Assembly: GCF_000814675.1 (NCBI RefSeq) | Contig: NZ_JWIG01000001.1 | Coordinates: 384,471 to 448,470, forward strand | Length of the DNA: 64,000 nt | Reading direction: 5' to 3' | Source: Pseudoalteromonas distincta | GTDB taxonomy: Bacteria > Pseudomonadota > Gammaproteobacteria > Enterobacterales > Alteromonadaceae | Part shown: positions 8,752 through 18,703 of the stretch, piece by piece | Position numbering within the stretch: position 1 is the stretch's first letter | How the letters are laid out: each line of letters opens with the position of its first letter | Made by a program: the position numbers and the translations under genes | The notes under the pieces: generated by a model | Databases searched by the model: none | Seen by the model: only the letters and a program-made list of their open reading frames with translations | Told to the model about the DNA's origin: nothing

Positions 8752-9780
8752 TTAAAGTGTTGGTTGTTTTTCTAACGGAATAGCCAACATATACAACAAT
8801 TGCAATAATGACCCTTCACAAATAGCCGCTTGTGCTTGCTCAACCACTTTAGGCTTACCATGCACGGCCACACCTAGGCCTGCTTTTGCCATCATCACTA
8901 AATCATTTGCGCCATCTCCAATAGCTACAGTTTGTGCTTTTTTAAGCCCTAGCTTTTGCTGAAGCACCTCTAATACGACCGCTTTTTGCTGCGCATCGAC
9001 AATCGTACCCAGTACTTTACCTGTTAGCTTGTCGTCTTTAAATTCGAGCACATTAGCGTGCACTTCATCTAAATTAATCAGCTCTTGTACACGCTCTGCA
9101 AAAGGCACAAAACCACCTGAGGCAATCGCCAAATACCAGTTATGTTGCTTTAAAATTTGGCACAGTATTTTAATACCAGGCATTAATGGTAATGTACTTT
9201 TCAGTTCTTCAATTAAGCTTTTTTCAATACCTTCAAGCTTGGCTACACGCTGATATAAACTCTCACTAAAATCAAGTTTACCCGCCATTGCAAGTGCAGT
9301 TACAGAGGCAACTTCATCGTATACGTTCGCAAGGCGTGCTATTTCGTCTATGCACTCAATAGTTATTGCAGTTGAATCCATATCCATAACCAATAAACCA
9401 GGCTCATATAAATTAGGCGGCGTAGTAACTTGCACTAATTGACAATCAAGCGTGTTTGAAAATTCTTGTAGTACTAACGGGTTTATAGTTTTATCTGCAT
9501 TTTGCGCGTAAAAACACAGTGCTGGTGCAAGCCCTAAATCAGGTTGGTATTGGCATATAGCGGTGACGTTTTGGTTATGTGTCGCTAAAAAGTCAACAAT
9601 ACTGGCAATGTGTTTTTCTTCAAAATCACCTGCAAATGCGATGCTAAATAACCCTAATGCTTTGTTTGGAATATAATCGAGAGGTGTAGATACACCACCA
9701 CTATAGCTAAACCATTTATTTAGAGTTAAGTGTTGTAATGGTTGCTCAGCAGCTTGCTGTGCCATGTTGATTTGCGACAT
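8752..9780 (-). CDS. serB: Phosphoserine phosphatase SerB
   Basis: Final step of serine synthesis: dephosphorylates O-phosphoserine. HAD-superfamily signatures are present: LLVMDMDSTAITIECIDEIA (DxDxT nucleophile), IASGGFVPFA (motif II) and AIGDGANDLVMM (motif IV). About 130 residues precede the HAD domain, matching the ACT-like regulatory N-terminus of the long gammaproteobacterial SerB. At 342 residues it is slightly longer than the E. coli enzyme (322). It diverges from smp, the same serB/smp pairing as in E. coli. Confidence 0.95.
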   Translation of the reverse strand: MSQINMAQQAAEQPLQHLTLNKWFSYSGGVSTPLDYIPNKALGLFSIAFAGDFEEKHIASIVDFLATHNQNVTAICQYQPDLGLAPALCFYAQNADKTINPLVLQEFSNTLDCQLVQVTTPPNLYEPGLLVMDMDSTAITIECIDEIARLANVYDEVASVTALAMAGKLDFSESLYQRVAKLEGIEKSLIEELKSTLPLMPGIKILCQILKQHNWYLAIASGGFVPFAERVQELINLDEVHANVLEFKDDKLTGKVLGTIVDAQQKAVVLEVLQQKLGLKKAQTVAIGDGANDLVMMAKAGLGVAVHGKPKVVEQAQAAICEGSLLQLLYMLAIPLEKQPTL

Positions 9781-9932
9781 GGGATCTCCGTGTTTATTTT
9801 TATTTTCCTGATAGTTGGCATCTCAAAACTGCTATTCTCAACACTAAATTCGCCATCAGGTGGGGTTTAAGGTTATAGTTAGTGTAGTTGTAACATCAAA
9901 TCAAAATGCTGTCAGTAGCATAAACGGTGACT

Positions 9933-10553
9933 ATGAAAAATAACCATATTAAAAACCCTATAAGCGCATCCCAAAGAAAGCGACTCGTTCGCTTAATTCT
10001 TGCGGCTGGCTGTTTTGTATTACTAAGCTGGGTGGGTGTTAATAGTAGTTTTCAGAGTCACCAGTTACTTTACGATAGCGCCGACAGCACCGCAAAAAGC
10101 CTCACTCAGTTTATGGCTTTAAATGTTAAAACACCTTTAATCGAAAAAAACAAACCCCAGCTCAATGCAATTTGTAACGATATAAGTAAAGATGAGTTCG
10201 TGCTTTCGGCCACTATTTACGATCAACAGGGTATTTTATTAGCCAGTAGCGACAATTGGCAGTCGCATCATGTTTATGGTCAACTTTCTGATTCTACCCC
10301 CGGAATAAGTAAGTTAAAAACACCTTTTATGGAACCTGTTATAAGCGATGATGACCGCCCTATAGGTTTTGTATCTATTACTTATTTAACTCGCGCTGCA
10401 ATATCCGACAGCCATAATCATTTTCATGACTTAGGCAGGCAGGTTTTACTAATGCTAGTGATTGCTTGTATATTTACGTGGCAGTTAGGCCGAGGGTTAA
10501 AACGTTGGCAGGTAAACCGCTATATGCAAAAAACATCTGAACAAGAATCATAA
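9933..10553 (+). CDS. smp: Smp/YtjB (AhpA) family membrane protein
   Basis: Two-helix inner-membrane protein of the SMP family, of poorly defined function, found beside serB in many gammaproteobacteria. A hydrophobic helix (LILAAGCFVLLSWVGV) near residue 22 is followed by a periplasmic PAS/Cache-like domain (ATIYDQQGILLASSDNW) and a second helix (VLLMLVIACIFTW) near residue 170, then a short basic tail. A GTG at 9927 is an alternative start two codons upstream; the ATG at 9933 is preferred. Its last 34 bp overlap the end of yjjV on the other strand. Confidence 0.85.
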   Translation: MKNNHIKNPISASQRKRLVRLILAAGCFVLLSWVGVNSSFQSHQLLYDSADSTAKSLTQFMALNVKTPLIEKNKPQLNAICNDISKDEFVLSATIYDQQGILLASSDNWQSHHVYGQLSDSTPGISKLKTPFMEPVISDDDRPIGFVSITYLTRAAISDSHNHFHDLGRQVLLMLVIACIFTWQLGRGLKRWQVNRYMQKTSEQES

Positions 10554-11287
10554 AGCTGCTTTGCAAGCGTCTCTTTTTCGCTGTGTGGCTTTAAATCACA
10601 TAGTGCGTCAAACACATTAGGTATATGTAATGGCGTGTTAACCTCCCCTTGGTAGCCACTTAACGGCATTGAAGGTGAATCTGTTTCAAGCACTAAGTAC
10701 TCGGGCTCAATAGCGGCAATAACAGCACGGGTTTTAGTTGCACGTTCATAGGTAATAACACCGCCTACGCCAAGCTTAAAGCCCTGTTTGATATAGTACT
10801 TCGCTTGTTGGATTGAACCTGAAAATGCATGAATCACTCCCCCATTTTTTGGCTTACAACGTTTAAACGCTTGCGCAATTAAATCATGGCTTTGCCTGTG
10901 ATGTACAATGAGCGGTAAGCTTAGCTCATTAGAAAGCTTTATTTGCTGTTCAAATAAATAAGTTTGTTTAGAGAGGTTTTCAATGCTTCTATCAAGCCCA
11001 CACTCACCAATAGCCACCAGCTGATGCTTATTTGTAGTTGCAAAGTCAAATAACGCTTCTATGTGCGATTCTTTATGTTGCTCTAAGAAGTAAGGATGTA
11101 GCCCTGCCGCTATTTTTATACTTGGATAGGTTGCTTTGAGCTCTATAAGAGTATGCGATTGAGCAAGCGTAATACCCGGTACAACAAACTGATTAACTCC
11201 CTTTGCGACGCACTCGCCTATGAGCGATTCACGACTTGAATCAAACTCACTAAAATCGAGGTGGCAATGAGAGTCAATAAATTGCAC
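10520..11287 (-). CDS. yjjV: TatD-family metal-dependent hydrolase, YjjV type
   Basis: TatD-like metallo-dependent hydrolase, a TIM-barrel family with nuclease activity in characterised members. The sequence starts FIDSHCHLDF (HxH metal ligands) and has GLHPYF, GECGLD, VHAFSGSIQQAKYYIKQGFKLGVGGVITY and LVLETDSPSMPLSGYQG. The last two segments match E. coli YjjV closely and separate it from TatD and YcfH. At 255 residues it is complete. It lies 21 bp after pdxH on the same strand, and its 3' end overlaps smp tail to tail by 34 bp. Confidence 0.9.
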   Translation of the reverse strand: MQFIDSHCHLDFSEFDSSRESLIGECVAKGVNQFVVPGITLAQSHTLIELKATYPSIKIAAGLHPYFLEQHKESHIEALFDFATTNKHQLVAIGECGLDRSIENLSKQTYLFEQQIKLSNELSLPLIVHHRQSHDLIAQAFKRCKPKNGGVIHAFSGSIQQAKYYIKQGFKLGVGGVITYERATKTRAVIAAIEPEYLVLETDSPSMPLSGYQGEVNTPLHIPNVFDALCDLKPHSEKETLAKQLYDSCSDVFCI

Positions 11288-11308
11288 GGTTACTTACTCA
11301 TCTATTTA

Positions 11309-11947
11309 TTAAGGATTTAAGCGTGTAATTTGCCAGCTATTATCTGCTTGGCGTTGATACATAAAACGATCATGTAAACGATGCGCCCCACCTTGCCAAA
11401 ACTCAATTTTAGTGGGCACTACACAATAACCGCCCCAAAAATCAGGTAATGGAATTTCACCTTTAGCAAACTTATTTTTCATATTAGCAAAGGTTTCCAT
11501 TAGTACTTTACGTGATGACACCGGACGACTTTGCGCTGATGCCCACGCTGCTAATTGGCTTTCTTTAGGACGAGATAAAAAGTACTTTGCCACAGCAGAA
11601 GTTGGTAATGGTTTAGCCTCGCCATAAACAATAACTTGGCGTTCCATGTGATGCCACGGAAAGTGCAAGGAAATTTTGTTATTGCCTTTAAGCTCCTGCG
11701 CTTTACGCGAACCTGTATTGGTAAAAAATACAAAGCCGTTATCATCCAGATGCTTTAAAAGCACTATACGCTGTGAAGGCTGACCGGTTTCATCAACAGT
11801 TGCTACAACCATCGCTGTTGGGTCGGGTAATTGGCTTGCTACAGCATGCTCAAGCCATGTTTCAAACTGCTTGAATGGGTCATCTTGCAAGTTATCTTCG
11901 CTTAACGCGTCTTGCAGGTATTCACGGCGGATATCTTCGAGTTTCAT
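11309..11947 (-). CDS. pdxH: Pyridoxamine 5'-phosphate oxidase PdxH
   Basis: FMN-dependent oxidation of pyridoxine or pyridoxamine 5'-phosphate to the cofactor pyridoxal phosphate. The 212-residue protein has the family features in order: RREYLQ near the start, [23 protein letters not shown] (FMN-binding barrel), [13 protein letters not shown], the [13 protein letters not shown] substrate segment and the C-terminal [14 protein letters not shown] followed by ITRLNP. Length is normal. Probably co-transcribed with yjjV. Confidence 0.96.
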   Translation of the reverse strand: MKLEDIRREYLQDALSEDNLQDDPFKQFETWLEHAVASQLPDPTAMVVATVDETGQPSQRIVLLKHLDDNGFVFFTNTGSRKAQELKGNNKISLHFPWHHMERQVIVYGEAKPLPTSAVAKYFLSRPKESQLAAWASAQSRPVSSRKVLMETFANMKNKFAKGEIPLPDFWGGYCVVPTKIEFWQGGAHRLHDRFMYQRQADNSWQITRLNP

Positions 11948-12031
11948 AACAAATCCTTTAAATAAAGACTTAGAAAAGAGCTTAGAGTAGCGCGCTTAAA
12001 ACAATAGATATTGAGTAATAACAAATATTAA

Positions 12032-12110
12032 GATTCAGGTATATGCGATAGTAATAACACCGAGTCTCGAGTGTATTCGATAGCAGTAAACATAGAGTCT
12101 CAGGTGTATC
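12032..12110. repeat. Degenerate 33-bp tandem repeat
   Basis: Two full copies and a partial third, starting near 12032, 12065 and 12098. Shared elements are a TCAGGTGTAT-like start, a CGATAG core and a run such as AGTAAACATAGAG. Similarity between copies is loose, so exact borders are uncertain. Confidence 0.5.
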
Positions 12111-12137
12111 GTTGGGTTTCGTTTCACTCAACCCAAC
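12111..12137. repeat. GTTGGGTT / AACCCAAC dispersed-type hairpin
   Basis: Eight-base-pair inverted repeat GTTGGGTT / AACCCAAC around an 11-base loop, followed by CTACAACGC. Very similar short palindromes recur between genes in many marine gammaproteobacterial genomes, in my recollection, and look like remnants of a REP- or MITE-like element. Only one copy occurs in this window. Confidence 0.55.
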
Positions 12138-12186
12138 CTACAACGCAAACTACACATCTCTGCAAGTGTAGGAGTGCTAGCAAGGC

Positions 12187-12249
12187 GGTAAAACTATTTA
12201 TGCCAAGTAGCATACGGTTTGTATGTGACTTAGGCTAAATAGTTTTACC
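12187..12249. repeat. Long hairpin 1 with shared core
   Basis: Arms GGTAAAACTATTTA / TAAATAGTTTTACC (14 bp) enclose further pairing GCC/GGC, AAGT/ACTT and CATAC/GTATG around the loop GGTTT. The core AGCATACGGTTTGTATGTGA (12209-12228) is identical in hairpin 2. Flanks are CAAGGC on the left (12181-12186) and AACGCAG on the right (12250-12256). It is transcribed, if at all, as the 3' trailer of argS. Confidence 0.75.
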
Positions 12250-12314
12250 AACGCAGCTAAAGCGAACTACACGCAGCAGACGGTTCACCTAAGTAGTTTA
12301 GCCTAAGACAAGGC

Positions 12315-12378
12315 ATCCAACCCGACTTATCCCTATGAGCATACGGTTTGTATGTGATTAGGGTAAGTCGGGGTGGAT
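12315..12378. repeat. Long hairpin 2 with shared core
   Basis: Pairing ATCC/GGAT, CCCGACTTA/TAAGTCGGG, CCCTA/TAGGG and CATAC/GTATG around the loop GGTTT. The 20-base core at 12338-12357 is identical to the core of hairpin 1, while the outer arms are unrelated in sequence yet still self-complementary. The flanks CAAGGC (12309-12314) and AACGCAG (12379-12385) are the same as for hairpin 1, so both are copies of one modular unit. Confidence 0.75.
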
Positions 12379-12409
12379 AACGCAGTATTAGGTTAAAATA
12401 CGACGGTGA

Positions 12410-14152
12410 TTACATTTGCTCCATAACTTCAATGCCTAGCAAATCCAATCCCGTTTCTAGTGTTTTAGAAACCAAATTACACAACACTAAACGGCTATCG
12501 CGCACGCTTGGCTCTACGCCTTCTTTAAGTACTGGGCAAGCTTCGTAAAATGTCATGTATAAGCTTGCAAGCTCGTATAAGTAACCACATAGTACGTGCG
12601 GTGTTGCTTCGCTGATCATTAAATCAAGTACTTCTTCGAGCTGTAGTAGCTTAAGTGCAAGTGCTTTTTCTTGAGGCTCAACAATTGCAACGTCTGAATT
12701 TAATGTAGCAGCATCAACGCCTGATTTGCGGAAAATACTGCGTACACGTGTATAAGCATATTGTAAGTAAGGAGCTGTTGCGCCTTCAAAACTTAGCATG
12801 CTGTCCCAGTTAAAAATGTAATCACTGGTACGGTGCTTAGAAAGGTCGGCATATTTAACTGCGCCAATACCTACTTTACGTGCAATTTCGCTGCGATCGC
12901 TATCACTTAAATCAGACTCACGTTCAGCTAATTTTGCTGCTGCGCGGTTAATTGATTCTTCTAATAAATCAGCAAGTTTTACTGTGCCGCCAGTACGTGT
13001 TTTAAATGGTTTATTATCGGCGCCCATCATGGTGCCAAACGGGCAAAACTCGTAACTTGTTTCGTCTCTTAATAAACCAGCTTTACGCGCTGTTAGCTCT
13101 ACTTGGTTAAAGTGTAGATTTTGACGTGCATCTACAAAAATTAAGATGCGATCAGCACCTAATTTGTTTGAACGATAGTCACATGCCGCTAAGTCTGTTG
13201 TTGCATATAAAAAACCACCGCCAGATTTTTGTACGATAAACGCTGATGGCTCGCCATCTTTATTAGCTAGCTCATCTAAAAACACCACTTGCGCGCCTTG
13301 CGACTCCACGGCAATGTTTTTATCTTTAAGTAGGCTAATAATATCGTTAAGCTCTGCATTGTATGCGCTTTCAGCCATAATATCGGCTTGAGTAAGCGTT
13401 ACATTCAAACGCTTGTATACTTCTTCAGAGTGTTTAACTGAGGTGGCTATAAATAGTTTCCAAAGTTTTTCACAATGCGCATCGCCGCCTTGTAATTTAA
13501 CAACGTAGTCACGTGCTTTATCTGCAAAGCCTTCTTCGTCGTCAAAGCGTTTTTTAGCGTCGCGGTAAAAAGTTTCTAAATCAGCAAGCGCAACAGTATC
13601 TAAGTCAACGCCTTGACTAATTTGATCTTCTAAATGCGCGATTAACATACCAAATTGCGTCCCCCAATCACCCATGTGATTTTGACGCACAACCATATCG
13701 CCTCTAAATTCAAGCGCACGTACAATTGAGTCACCAATAATAGTTGAACGTAAATGACCTACGTGCATTTCTTTAGCTAGGTTTGGTGATGAATAATCAA
13801 CAACAACTTTTTGTGGCTTAGCGTGCTCGTTTACAGCTAGTTTTGCATCATTGTTAGCCGCTTTAACGCTTTGCGCTAAAAACTCAGGCTTTAAATGGAT
13901 ATTAATAAAACCAGGACCCGCAATTTCAGTCTTTTGTGCAATATCGCTTACATCAAGGTTATCAATAATTTTTTGTGCAAGCTCACGCGGGTTGCTTTTC
14001 ATTTTTTTAGCTGCGCCCATGGCTGCATTAATTTGGTAATCACCAAATTGTGGACGCGTGCTTTGCGTTACTGCCGGGTTTGTGTCTTCAGGTAAGCCTG
14101 CACCGACCATAGCTGCAATGGCTTTTTCAATTAAAATAGTACGAATATTCAT
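12410..14152 (-). CDS. argS: Arginyl-tRNA synthetase ArgS
   Basis: Class I aminoacyl-tRNA synthetase charging tRNA-Arg. The 580 residues include the N-terminal Add1 domain ([17 protein letters not shown]), the HIGH-type motif in [14 protein letters not shown] near residue 130, the [14 protein letters not shown] segment, the [16 protein letters not shown] region that takes the place of KMSKS, and the DALR anticodon-binding domain ending in LGIEVMEQM. Length is normal. It follows prfC at 60 bp on the same strand; the repeat-rich spacer lies downstream. Confidence 0.97.
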   Translation of the reverse strand: MNIRTILIEKAIAAMVGAGLPEDTNPAVTQSTRPQFGDYQINAAMGAAKKMKSNPRELAQKIIDNLDVSDIAQKTEIAGPGFINIHLKPEFLAQSVKAANNDAKLAVNEHAKPQKVVVDYSSPNLAKEMHVGHLRSTIIGDSIVRALEFRGDMVVRQNHMGDWGTQFGMLIAHLEDQISQGVDLDTVALADLETFYRDAKKRFDDEEGFADKARDYVVKLQGGDAHCEKLWKLFIATSVKHSEEVYKRLNVTLTQADIMAESAYNAELNDIISLLKDKNIAVESQGAQVVFLDELANKDGEPSAFIVQKSGGGFLYATTDLAACDYRSNKLGADRILIFVDARQNLHFNQVELTARKAGLLRDETSYEFCPFGTMMGADNKPFKTRTGGTVKLADLLEESINRAAAKLAERESDLSDSDRSEIARKVGIGAVKYADLSKHRTSDYIFNWDSMLSFEGATAPYLQYAYTRVRSIFRKSGVDAATLNSDVAIVEPQEKALALKLLQLEEVLDLMISEATPHVLCGYLYELASLYMTFYEACPVLKEGVEPSVRDSRLVLCNLVSKTLETGLDLLGIEVMEQM

Positions 14153-14212
14153 ATTTTTTTACCTTTATAAACCCGCCAAAGCAGGTTTTCTTTTAATTCT
14201 TGTAAATGAGCT

Positions 14213-15802
14213 CTAGTTTTCGCGTGTATGGCTAAACGTTACTTCTGGGTAACGCTCTACCGATAAATTAAGATTTACACGGCTCGGTGCAATGTAAGTT
14301 AAGTTATCACCGCCATCGAGTGCTAAATTGCTTTCGCATTTACGTTTAAATTCTTCAAACTTTTTAACGTCATCACTGCTTACCCAGCGTGCCGTATTCA
14401 CGTTTACGCCTTCATAAATAGCATCAACGTTATATTCTGCTTTTAAACGCGCTACAACCACATCAAACTGAAGTACACCTACCGCGCCTACTATTAAGTC
14501 GTTATTAATAAGTGGTCTAAATACCTGTACAGCCCCTTCTTCAGAAAGCTGTACTAAACCTTTTAGCAATTGCTTTTGCTTAAGCGGATCGCGAAGGCGA
14601 ATACGACGAAATAGTTCAGGGGCGAAGTTAGGAATACCACTAAATTTAAGTTTTTCGCCTTGCGTGAACGTATCACCAATTTGAATTGTACCGTGGTTAT
14701 GCAAGCCAATAATGTCGCCAGCGAAAGCATCTGCGGCACGTTCACGATCGCCCGCCATAAAGGTTACCGCATCAGAAATGCTCACTTGCTTGCCAATTCG
14801 CACGTGATTCATTTTCATGCCTTGGCTGTACTTACCCGATACAATACGCATAAATGCAATACGGTCACGGTGTTTAGGGTCCATGTTGGCCTGAATTTTA
14901 AATACAAACCCGGTAAAGTTTTCTTCAGTTGCAACAATTAGTCTGTCTTCGGTTTCACGTGGTAATGGCGTTGGCGCCCACTTAGTTAAACCATCTAACA
15001 CGTGATCAACACCAAAGTTACCAAGTGCGGTACCGTAATAAACTGGCGAAAGCTCACCGGCTAAAAACAGATCTAAATCAAATTCGTTTGATGCACCAAT
15101 AACAAGCTCAAGCTCATCACGTAACTGCGCAGCTAAGTCTTCACCAATGGCTATATCTAACTCTGGATTATCAAGGCCTTTAATTGTGCGAACATCTTGA
15201 ATTTTATGACCTTGGCCCGTTTTATATAAAACAGCTTCATCATTATGAATGTGATAAACACCTTTGAACTCTTTACCACAACCAATTGGCCAAGTAATGG
15301 GTGCACAGGCAATATTTAGCTCTGTTTCAACTTCGTCCAGCACTTCCATTGGGTCGCGAATATCACGGTCACATTTGTTCATAAATGTAACAATAGGTGT
15401 GGTACGCAGGCGTGTAACTTCCATTAGCTTACGGGTACGGTCTTCTACACCTTTAGCCGCATCAATAACCATTAAGCACGAATCTACTGCTGTTAATGTA
15501 CGGTACGTATCTTCAGAGAAATCTTCGTGTCCTGGCGTATCAAGTAAATTAACAAGTGCGTCGTTATATGGAAATTGCATTACAGACGTAGTAACTGATA
15601 TACCACGCTCTTTTTCCATTTCCATCCAGTCAGATTTAGCATGCTGGTTAGAGCCGCGACCTTTTACAGTACCAGCTCTTTGAATAGCTTGTCCGAATAA
15701 CAATACTTTTTCGGTAATCGTTGTTTTACCAGCATCCGGGTGAGAGATGATAGCAAAGGTCCTTCGCTTGCTGATTTCATTGATAATAGTCTGGTCTGCC
15801 AT
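14213..15802 (-). CDS. prfC: Peptide chain release factor 3
   Basis: Translational GTPase that recycles release factors 1 and 2 from the ribosome after termination. The G1 loop is [14 protein letters not shown]3 is DTPGHEDF and G4 is NKCD; the C-terminal domains include [25 protein letters not shown], typical of RF3. 529 residues is the usual length. Probably the first gene of a prfC-argS unit. Confidence 0.97.
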   Translation of the reverse strand: MADQTIINEISKRRTFAIISHPDAGKTTITEKVLLFGQAIQRAGTVKGRGSNQHAKSDWMEMEKERGISVTTSVMQFPYNDALVNLLDTPGHEDFSEDTYRTLTAVDSCLMVIDAAKGVEDRTRKLMEVTRLRTTPIVTFMNKCDRDIRDPMEVLDEVETELNIACAPITWPIGCGKEFKGVYHIHNDEAVLYKTGQGHKIQDVRTIKGLDNPELDIAIGEDLAAQLRDELELVIGASNEFDLDLFLAGELSPVYYGTALGNFGVDHVLDGLTKWAPTPLPRETEDRLIVATEENFTGFVFKIQANMDPKHRDRIAFMRIVSGKYSQGMKMNHVRIGKQVSISDAVTFMAGDRERAADAFAGDIIGLHNHGTIQIGDTFTQGEKLKFSGIPNFAPELFRRIRLRDPLKQKQLLKGLVQLSEEGAVQVFRPLINNDLIVGAVGVLQFDVVVARLKAEYNVDAIYEGVNVNTARWVSSDDVKKFEEFKRKCESNLALDGGDNLTYIAPSRVNLNLSVERYPEVTFSHTREN

Positions 15803-16043
15803 TGATAAATTCTTTTAGTTTATATGCGGGGTTGAATGCATTTTAATAAGCGTCTGCGAGTAAACCCGTTATGTTGATCGTAATTAACTACTATTCTCGC
15901 TGATTTTCACGTTGCAAACAGCTGATAATAAAGCGTCAATAGTTGATTTTTTAATAATGGCAATTGTAACAGGAGTCGGTATAAAAGTGTGCTATCTACT
16001 TAAAAATATCTTAGCTTTAAAATAAATGTGTACAGCAAGCGAT

Positions 16044-16082
16044 ATTTAAACGACCTACAATTTAGTCGTAGATCGTTTAAAT
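16044..16082 (-). terminator. Terminator after the efflux operon
   Basis: Fifteen-base-pair stem (left arm 16044-16058, right arm 16068-16082) with one mismatch and a 9-base loop, 12 bp past the stop of the HlyD gene on the minus strand. The AT-rich arm gives a U-rich end to the transcript. Confidence 0.6.
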
Positions 16083-16094
16083 AAAAATGAGTAG

Positions 16095-17129
16095 TTACTT
16101 AACAACATCAATTGTAGGTACAACCGACATTCCAACACGTAGTTGACTAAGTAAAGGCTGCTTAGCATCTAAACTAATCTTTACCGGTAGGCGCTGCGCT
16201 ATTTTAGTAAAGTTGCCTGTTGCATTATGCGCACCAATAGTGGAGTAACTTACACCACTTGCTGGACTTAGACTGTCAACGTGTCCTTTTAATGTCACGC
16301 CTGGCAATGCATCAACTTTAATTTCAACCTGTTGACCAACTTTTACATTAGCTAGTTGTGTTTCTCTATAATTTGCACTTATAAACACTTTATCCAATGG
16401 CACAATAACGAGAAGTGGCTTACCTGGGCTTACAAAGCCACCTACACGCACAGCCTTTTGACCAACAATACCGCTAACAGGTGCTTTAATTTTTGTGTAA
16501 GAGAGCTTTAATAATGCTTCTTCTAATGAGGCATTTGACTGAGCTAATAATGCTTTTGCTTTATCTTGATCAGCATTTAAAATAGCTGTTTGCTGCTTTG
16601 CTGCAACTAGTGCTGCTTCTTTTTTATGTAAGTTAGCTTTTTGAATTGCTAGCTTTGCTTGTGCTTCTTGAAGCGCTTGAACAGTGCCCGAGCCATCAGA
16701 CGCTAAATTACTGTATCGAGTTAGATTTACATTTGCTAATTCAAGCCCTGCTTTTTCAGCTTCAATACCGGCCTCTGCTTGTAATATTACAGACTCCTGA
16801 TAAATAATTTTTGCTTTTAGGCTTTTAATATTTGCCTGTGCACTATTAACCCGTGCTTTAGCTGCGTCAATAGCAACTACATAATCGCGGTCATCAATCG
16901 TTGCTAACACATCGCCTTTTTCTACACGCTGATTATCTTTAATTAATACCTCATTTATGACACCTGATATTTTAGGCGATACAAATGTAAAGTCGGCTTG
17001 TATATATGCGTCATCTGTTGTTTGCTTTGAAGCCGATGACTCTGGTGTATTTAAATAAACAATACTACCTGCAACAACAGCAAATAAGGTTGCTACCACG
17101 GTAAATTTAACTGCTTTTGATAATGCCAT
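16095..17129 (-). CDS. HlyD-family periplasmic adaptor of a tripartite efflux pump
   Basis: Membrane-fusion protein that joins an inner-membrane pump to an outer-membrane channel. An N-terminal helix (VKFTVVATLFAVVAGSIVYL) anchors it; QADFTFVSPKISGVINEVLIKDNQRVEKGDVLATID is the biotinyl-lipoyl half, followed by a long alpha-helical hairpin of about 130 residues rich in Ala, Gln and Lys, then the second half APVSGIVGQKAVRVGGFVSPGKPLL and a beta-barrel. The layout is like EmrA. It is the last gene of a NodT-MFS-HlyD operon, 29 bp after the pump gene. Confidence 0.92.
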   Translation of the reverse strand: MALSKAVKFTVVATLFAVVAGSIVYLNTPESSASKQTTDDAYIQADFTFVSPKISGVINEVLIKDNQRVEKGDVLATIDDRDYVVAIDAAKARVNSAQANIKSLKAKIIYQESVILQAEAGIEAEKAGLELANVNLTRYSNLASDGSGTVQALQEAQAKLAIQKANLHKKEAALVAAKQQTAILNADQDKAKALLAQSNASLEEALLKLSYTKIKAPVSGIVGQKAVRVGGFVSPGKPLLVIVPLDKVFISANYRETQLANVKVGQQVEIKVDALPGVTLKGHVDSLSPASGVSYSTIGAHNATGNFTKIAQRLPVKISLDAKQPLLSQLRVGMSVVPTIDVVK

Positions 17130-17158
17130 AATTTATTACTCAATTTTAAAAATAAGGT

Positions 17159-18703
17159 TTAAGATTTATTTAGATTCGGTGCAGGTACAAAGTCCATGCA
17201 CAGTGCCAACGGAATTAAGACAAGGGCTATAATTCCCAACACTAAATACGCATCAGCAATAGATAAAACTAAAGACTGCTGAGCAATAACACTACCAAGC
17301 TCCGCAGGTGTTGCGCTTTGTGGTAGAGAGTTACCAACTAGTGAAGCATGATCTAATAACATTTCGTTATGAAAACGACTTCGAACAACGATCAACTGTC
17401 CAACAACTGCACCACCAATTAGCGACCCAAAAACACGCAAGGTATTTATAGTTCCCGAAAAGTAAGGGCCCTCACTTGGGTCTAACACGCTAGTCATTAA
17501 GAATAATATAGGGACAACGGCCATTGGCTGGCCAAATGCCTGCAATAACTGGGCTGTTAAAAATTGATCGCCATGCCATTGCGGCGTTATTTGAGTACCA
17601 CTAAAACAAGCAAGAGAAATTAAGAACAGGCCTATTGCCATAACAAATCGTGCATCAACCCATTTTTTATATAAAAAAAGTGCAACAACAGATCCCAGCA
17701 CTAACTGCGGTAAAGCAATAAGCAACCCAATAGGCGCTAACTGTAATGCTCGATAGTTATGTAAATTTGTTAAATGAACTGAAGGAAGCATTGAACCCGA
17801 CATAAAAACCACCAACAATAACGTTAGTATCACCGCGCCAATACCTAAATTACGTTTACCGATTAGCTGAGGCTTCATAAATGGGGTTTTATGATGCCAC
17901 TCCGTAAACAAATAACATCCAAACAAAACAATTCCAGCACTAAAGCATACGGTAATAAGTGATGAATTAAACCAGTCAAGCCGAACTCCTTGATCGAGAG
18001 CTGTAGCAATTAACGCAAGTGATGAAACCCCGCATATTAGACCTAACCAGTTACCTTCTTTAAAGCGAGCATACTTAACACCTTCTTTTGGTAAGCCCCA
18101 TGCTGTTAGAGAGCCGGCTACAAGACACAATGGAATAACTTGCCAGTAAATTAAGCGCCAATCAGATAACCCATCAACCCATTGGCCACTTAACCAAATA
18201 GCAAAATTAGGTGCAAATGTAGCAGTCATTGCATATAAAGCTAAACCATGTAAACGAATATGAGGAGGTAGAAACTTAAGTGCGGCCATCATTAAAATAG
18301 GGATTAACGCGCCACTGCTTACACCTTGGATAAAGCGTAAAGCGATCAGTAAATCTAAGTTGTGAATAAACGGCAATATTGCGGCTATAAAACCACATAC
18401 TGTCACCATACTAATATGAAAACGCCTAACCGATAACGTAATAGCAAACCATGAAGCAAACGGCATTGCTATTAATTCTCCTACGGTGTAAGCGCTCGAT
18501 AGCCACGATGCATCATCAAGGCTTGCGCCCAACACGCCACGAATATCAACAAGACCTAAAGAACCGACACGATTATTTAAACCGGCCATCATTGCCGCAA
18601 TAAAAATACCTAAGAGCCCGGCAATTGCTTGTTTAGAAGGTCCTGCGGGTCTTACAATGGGATCCGCGTTTTGTATGGGCACATTAATTGTGGCTGCATT
18701 CAT
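17159..18703 (-). CDS. DHA2-type MFS multidrug transporter
   Basis: A 514-residue protein with about 14 hydrophobic segments, the number expected for the drug:proton antiporter-2 (EmrB/QacA) group of the major facilitator superfamily. The N-terminal part contains DASWLSSAYTVGELIAMPFASW, and ALRFIQGVSSGALIPILM corresponds to the helix 4-5 motif region of the family. Its ATG overlaps the stop of the NodT gene by one base (TAATG), so translation is coupled. Together with the outer-membrane lipoprotein and HlyD adaptor it forms an EmrAB-TolC-like pump; the substrate cannot be read from sequence. Confidence 0.92.
   Translation of the reverse strand: MNAATINVPIQNADPIVRPAGPSKQAIAGLLGIFIAAMMAGLNNRVGSLGLVDIRGVLGASLDDASWLSSAYTVGELIAMPFASWFAITLSVRRFHISMVTVCGFIAAILPFIHNLDLLIALRFIQGVSSGALIPILMMAALKFLPPHIRLHGLALYAMTATFAPNFAIWLSGQWVDGLSDWRLIYWQVIPLCLVAGSLTAWGLPKEGVKYARFKEGNWLGLICGVSSLALIATALDQGVRLDWFNSSLITVCFSAGIVLFGCYLFTEWHHKTPFMKPQLIGKRNLGIGAVILTLLLVVFMSGSMLPSVHLTNLHNYRALQLAPIGLLIALPQLVLGSVVALFLYKKWVDARFVMAIGLFLISLACFSGTQITPQWHGDQFLTAQLLQAFGQPMAVVPILFLMTSVLDPSEGPYFSGTINTLRVFGSLIGGAVVGQLIVVRSRFHNEMLLDHASLVGNSLPQSATPAELGSVIAQQSLVLSIADAYLVLGIIALVLIPLALCMDFVPAPNLNKS

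Noticed and set aside
12140-12390. attC-like recombination sites of a chromosomal integron
   Set aside because: The hairpins are long and palindromic like attC, but the RYYYAAC/GTTRRRY core sites, the spaced extrahelical bases and any integrase or cassette ORF are missing.
14170-14187. Terminator between prfC and argS
   Set aside because: A 7-bp stem exists, but its T run is on the plus strand, the wrong side for the minus-strand prfC gene.
15264-15683. 139-codon ORF on the plus strand inside prfC
   Set aside because: Antisense to a well-conserved gene, no ribosome binding site and a composition typical of a reverse-frame shadow.
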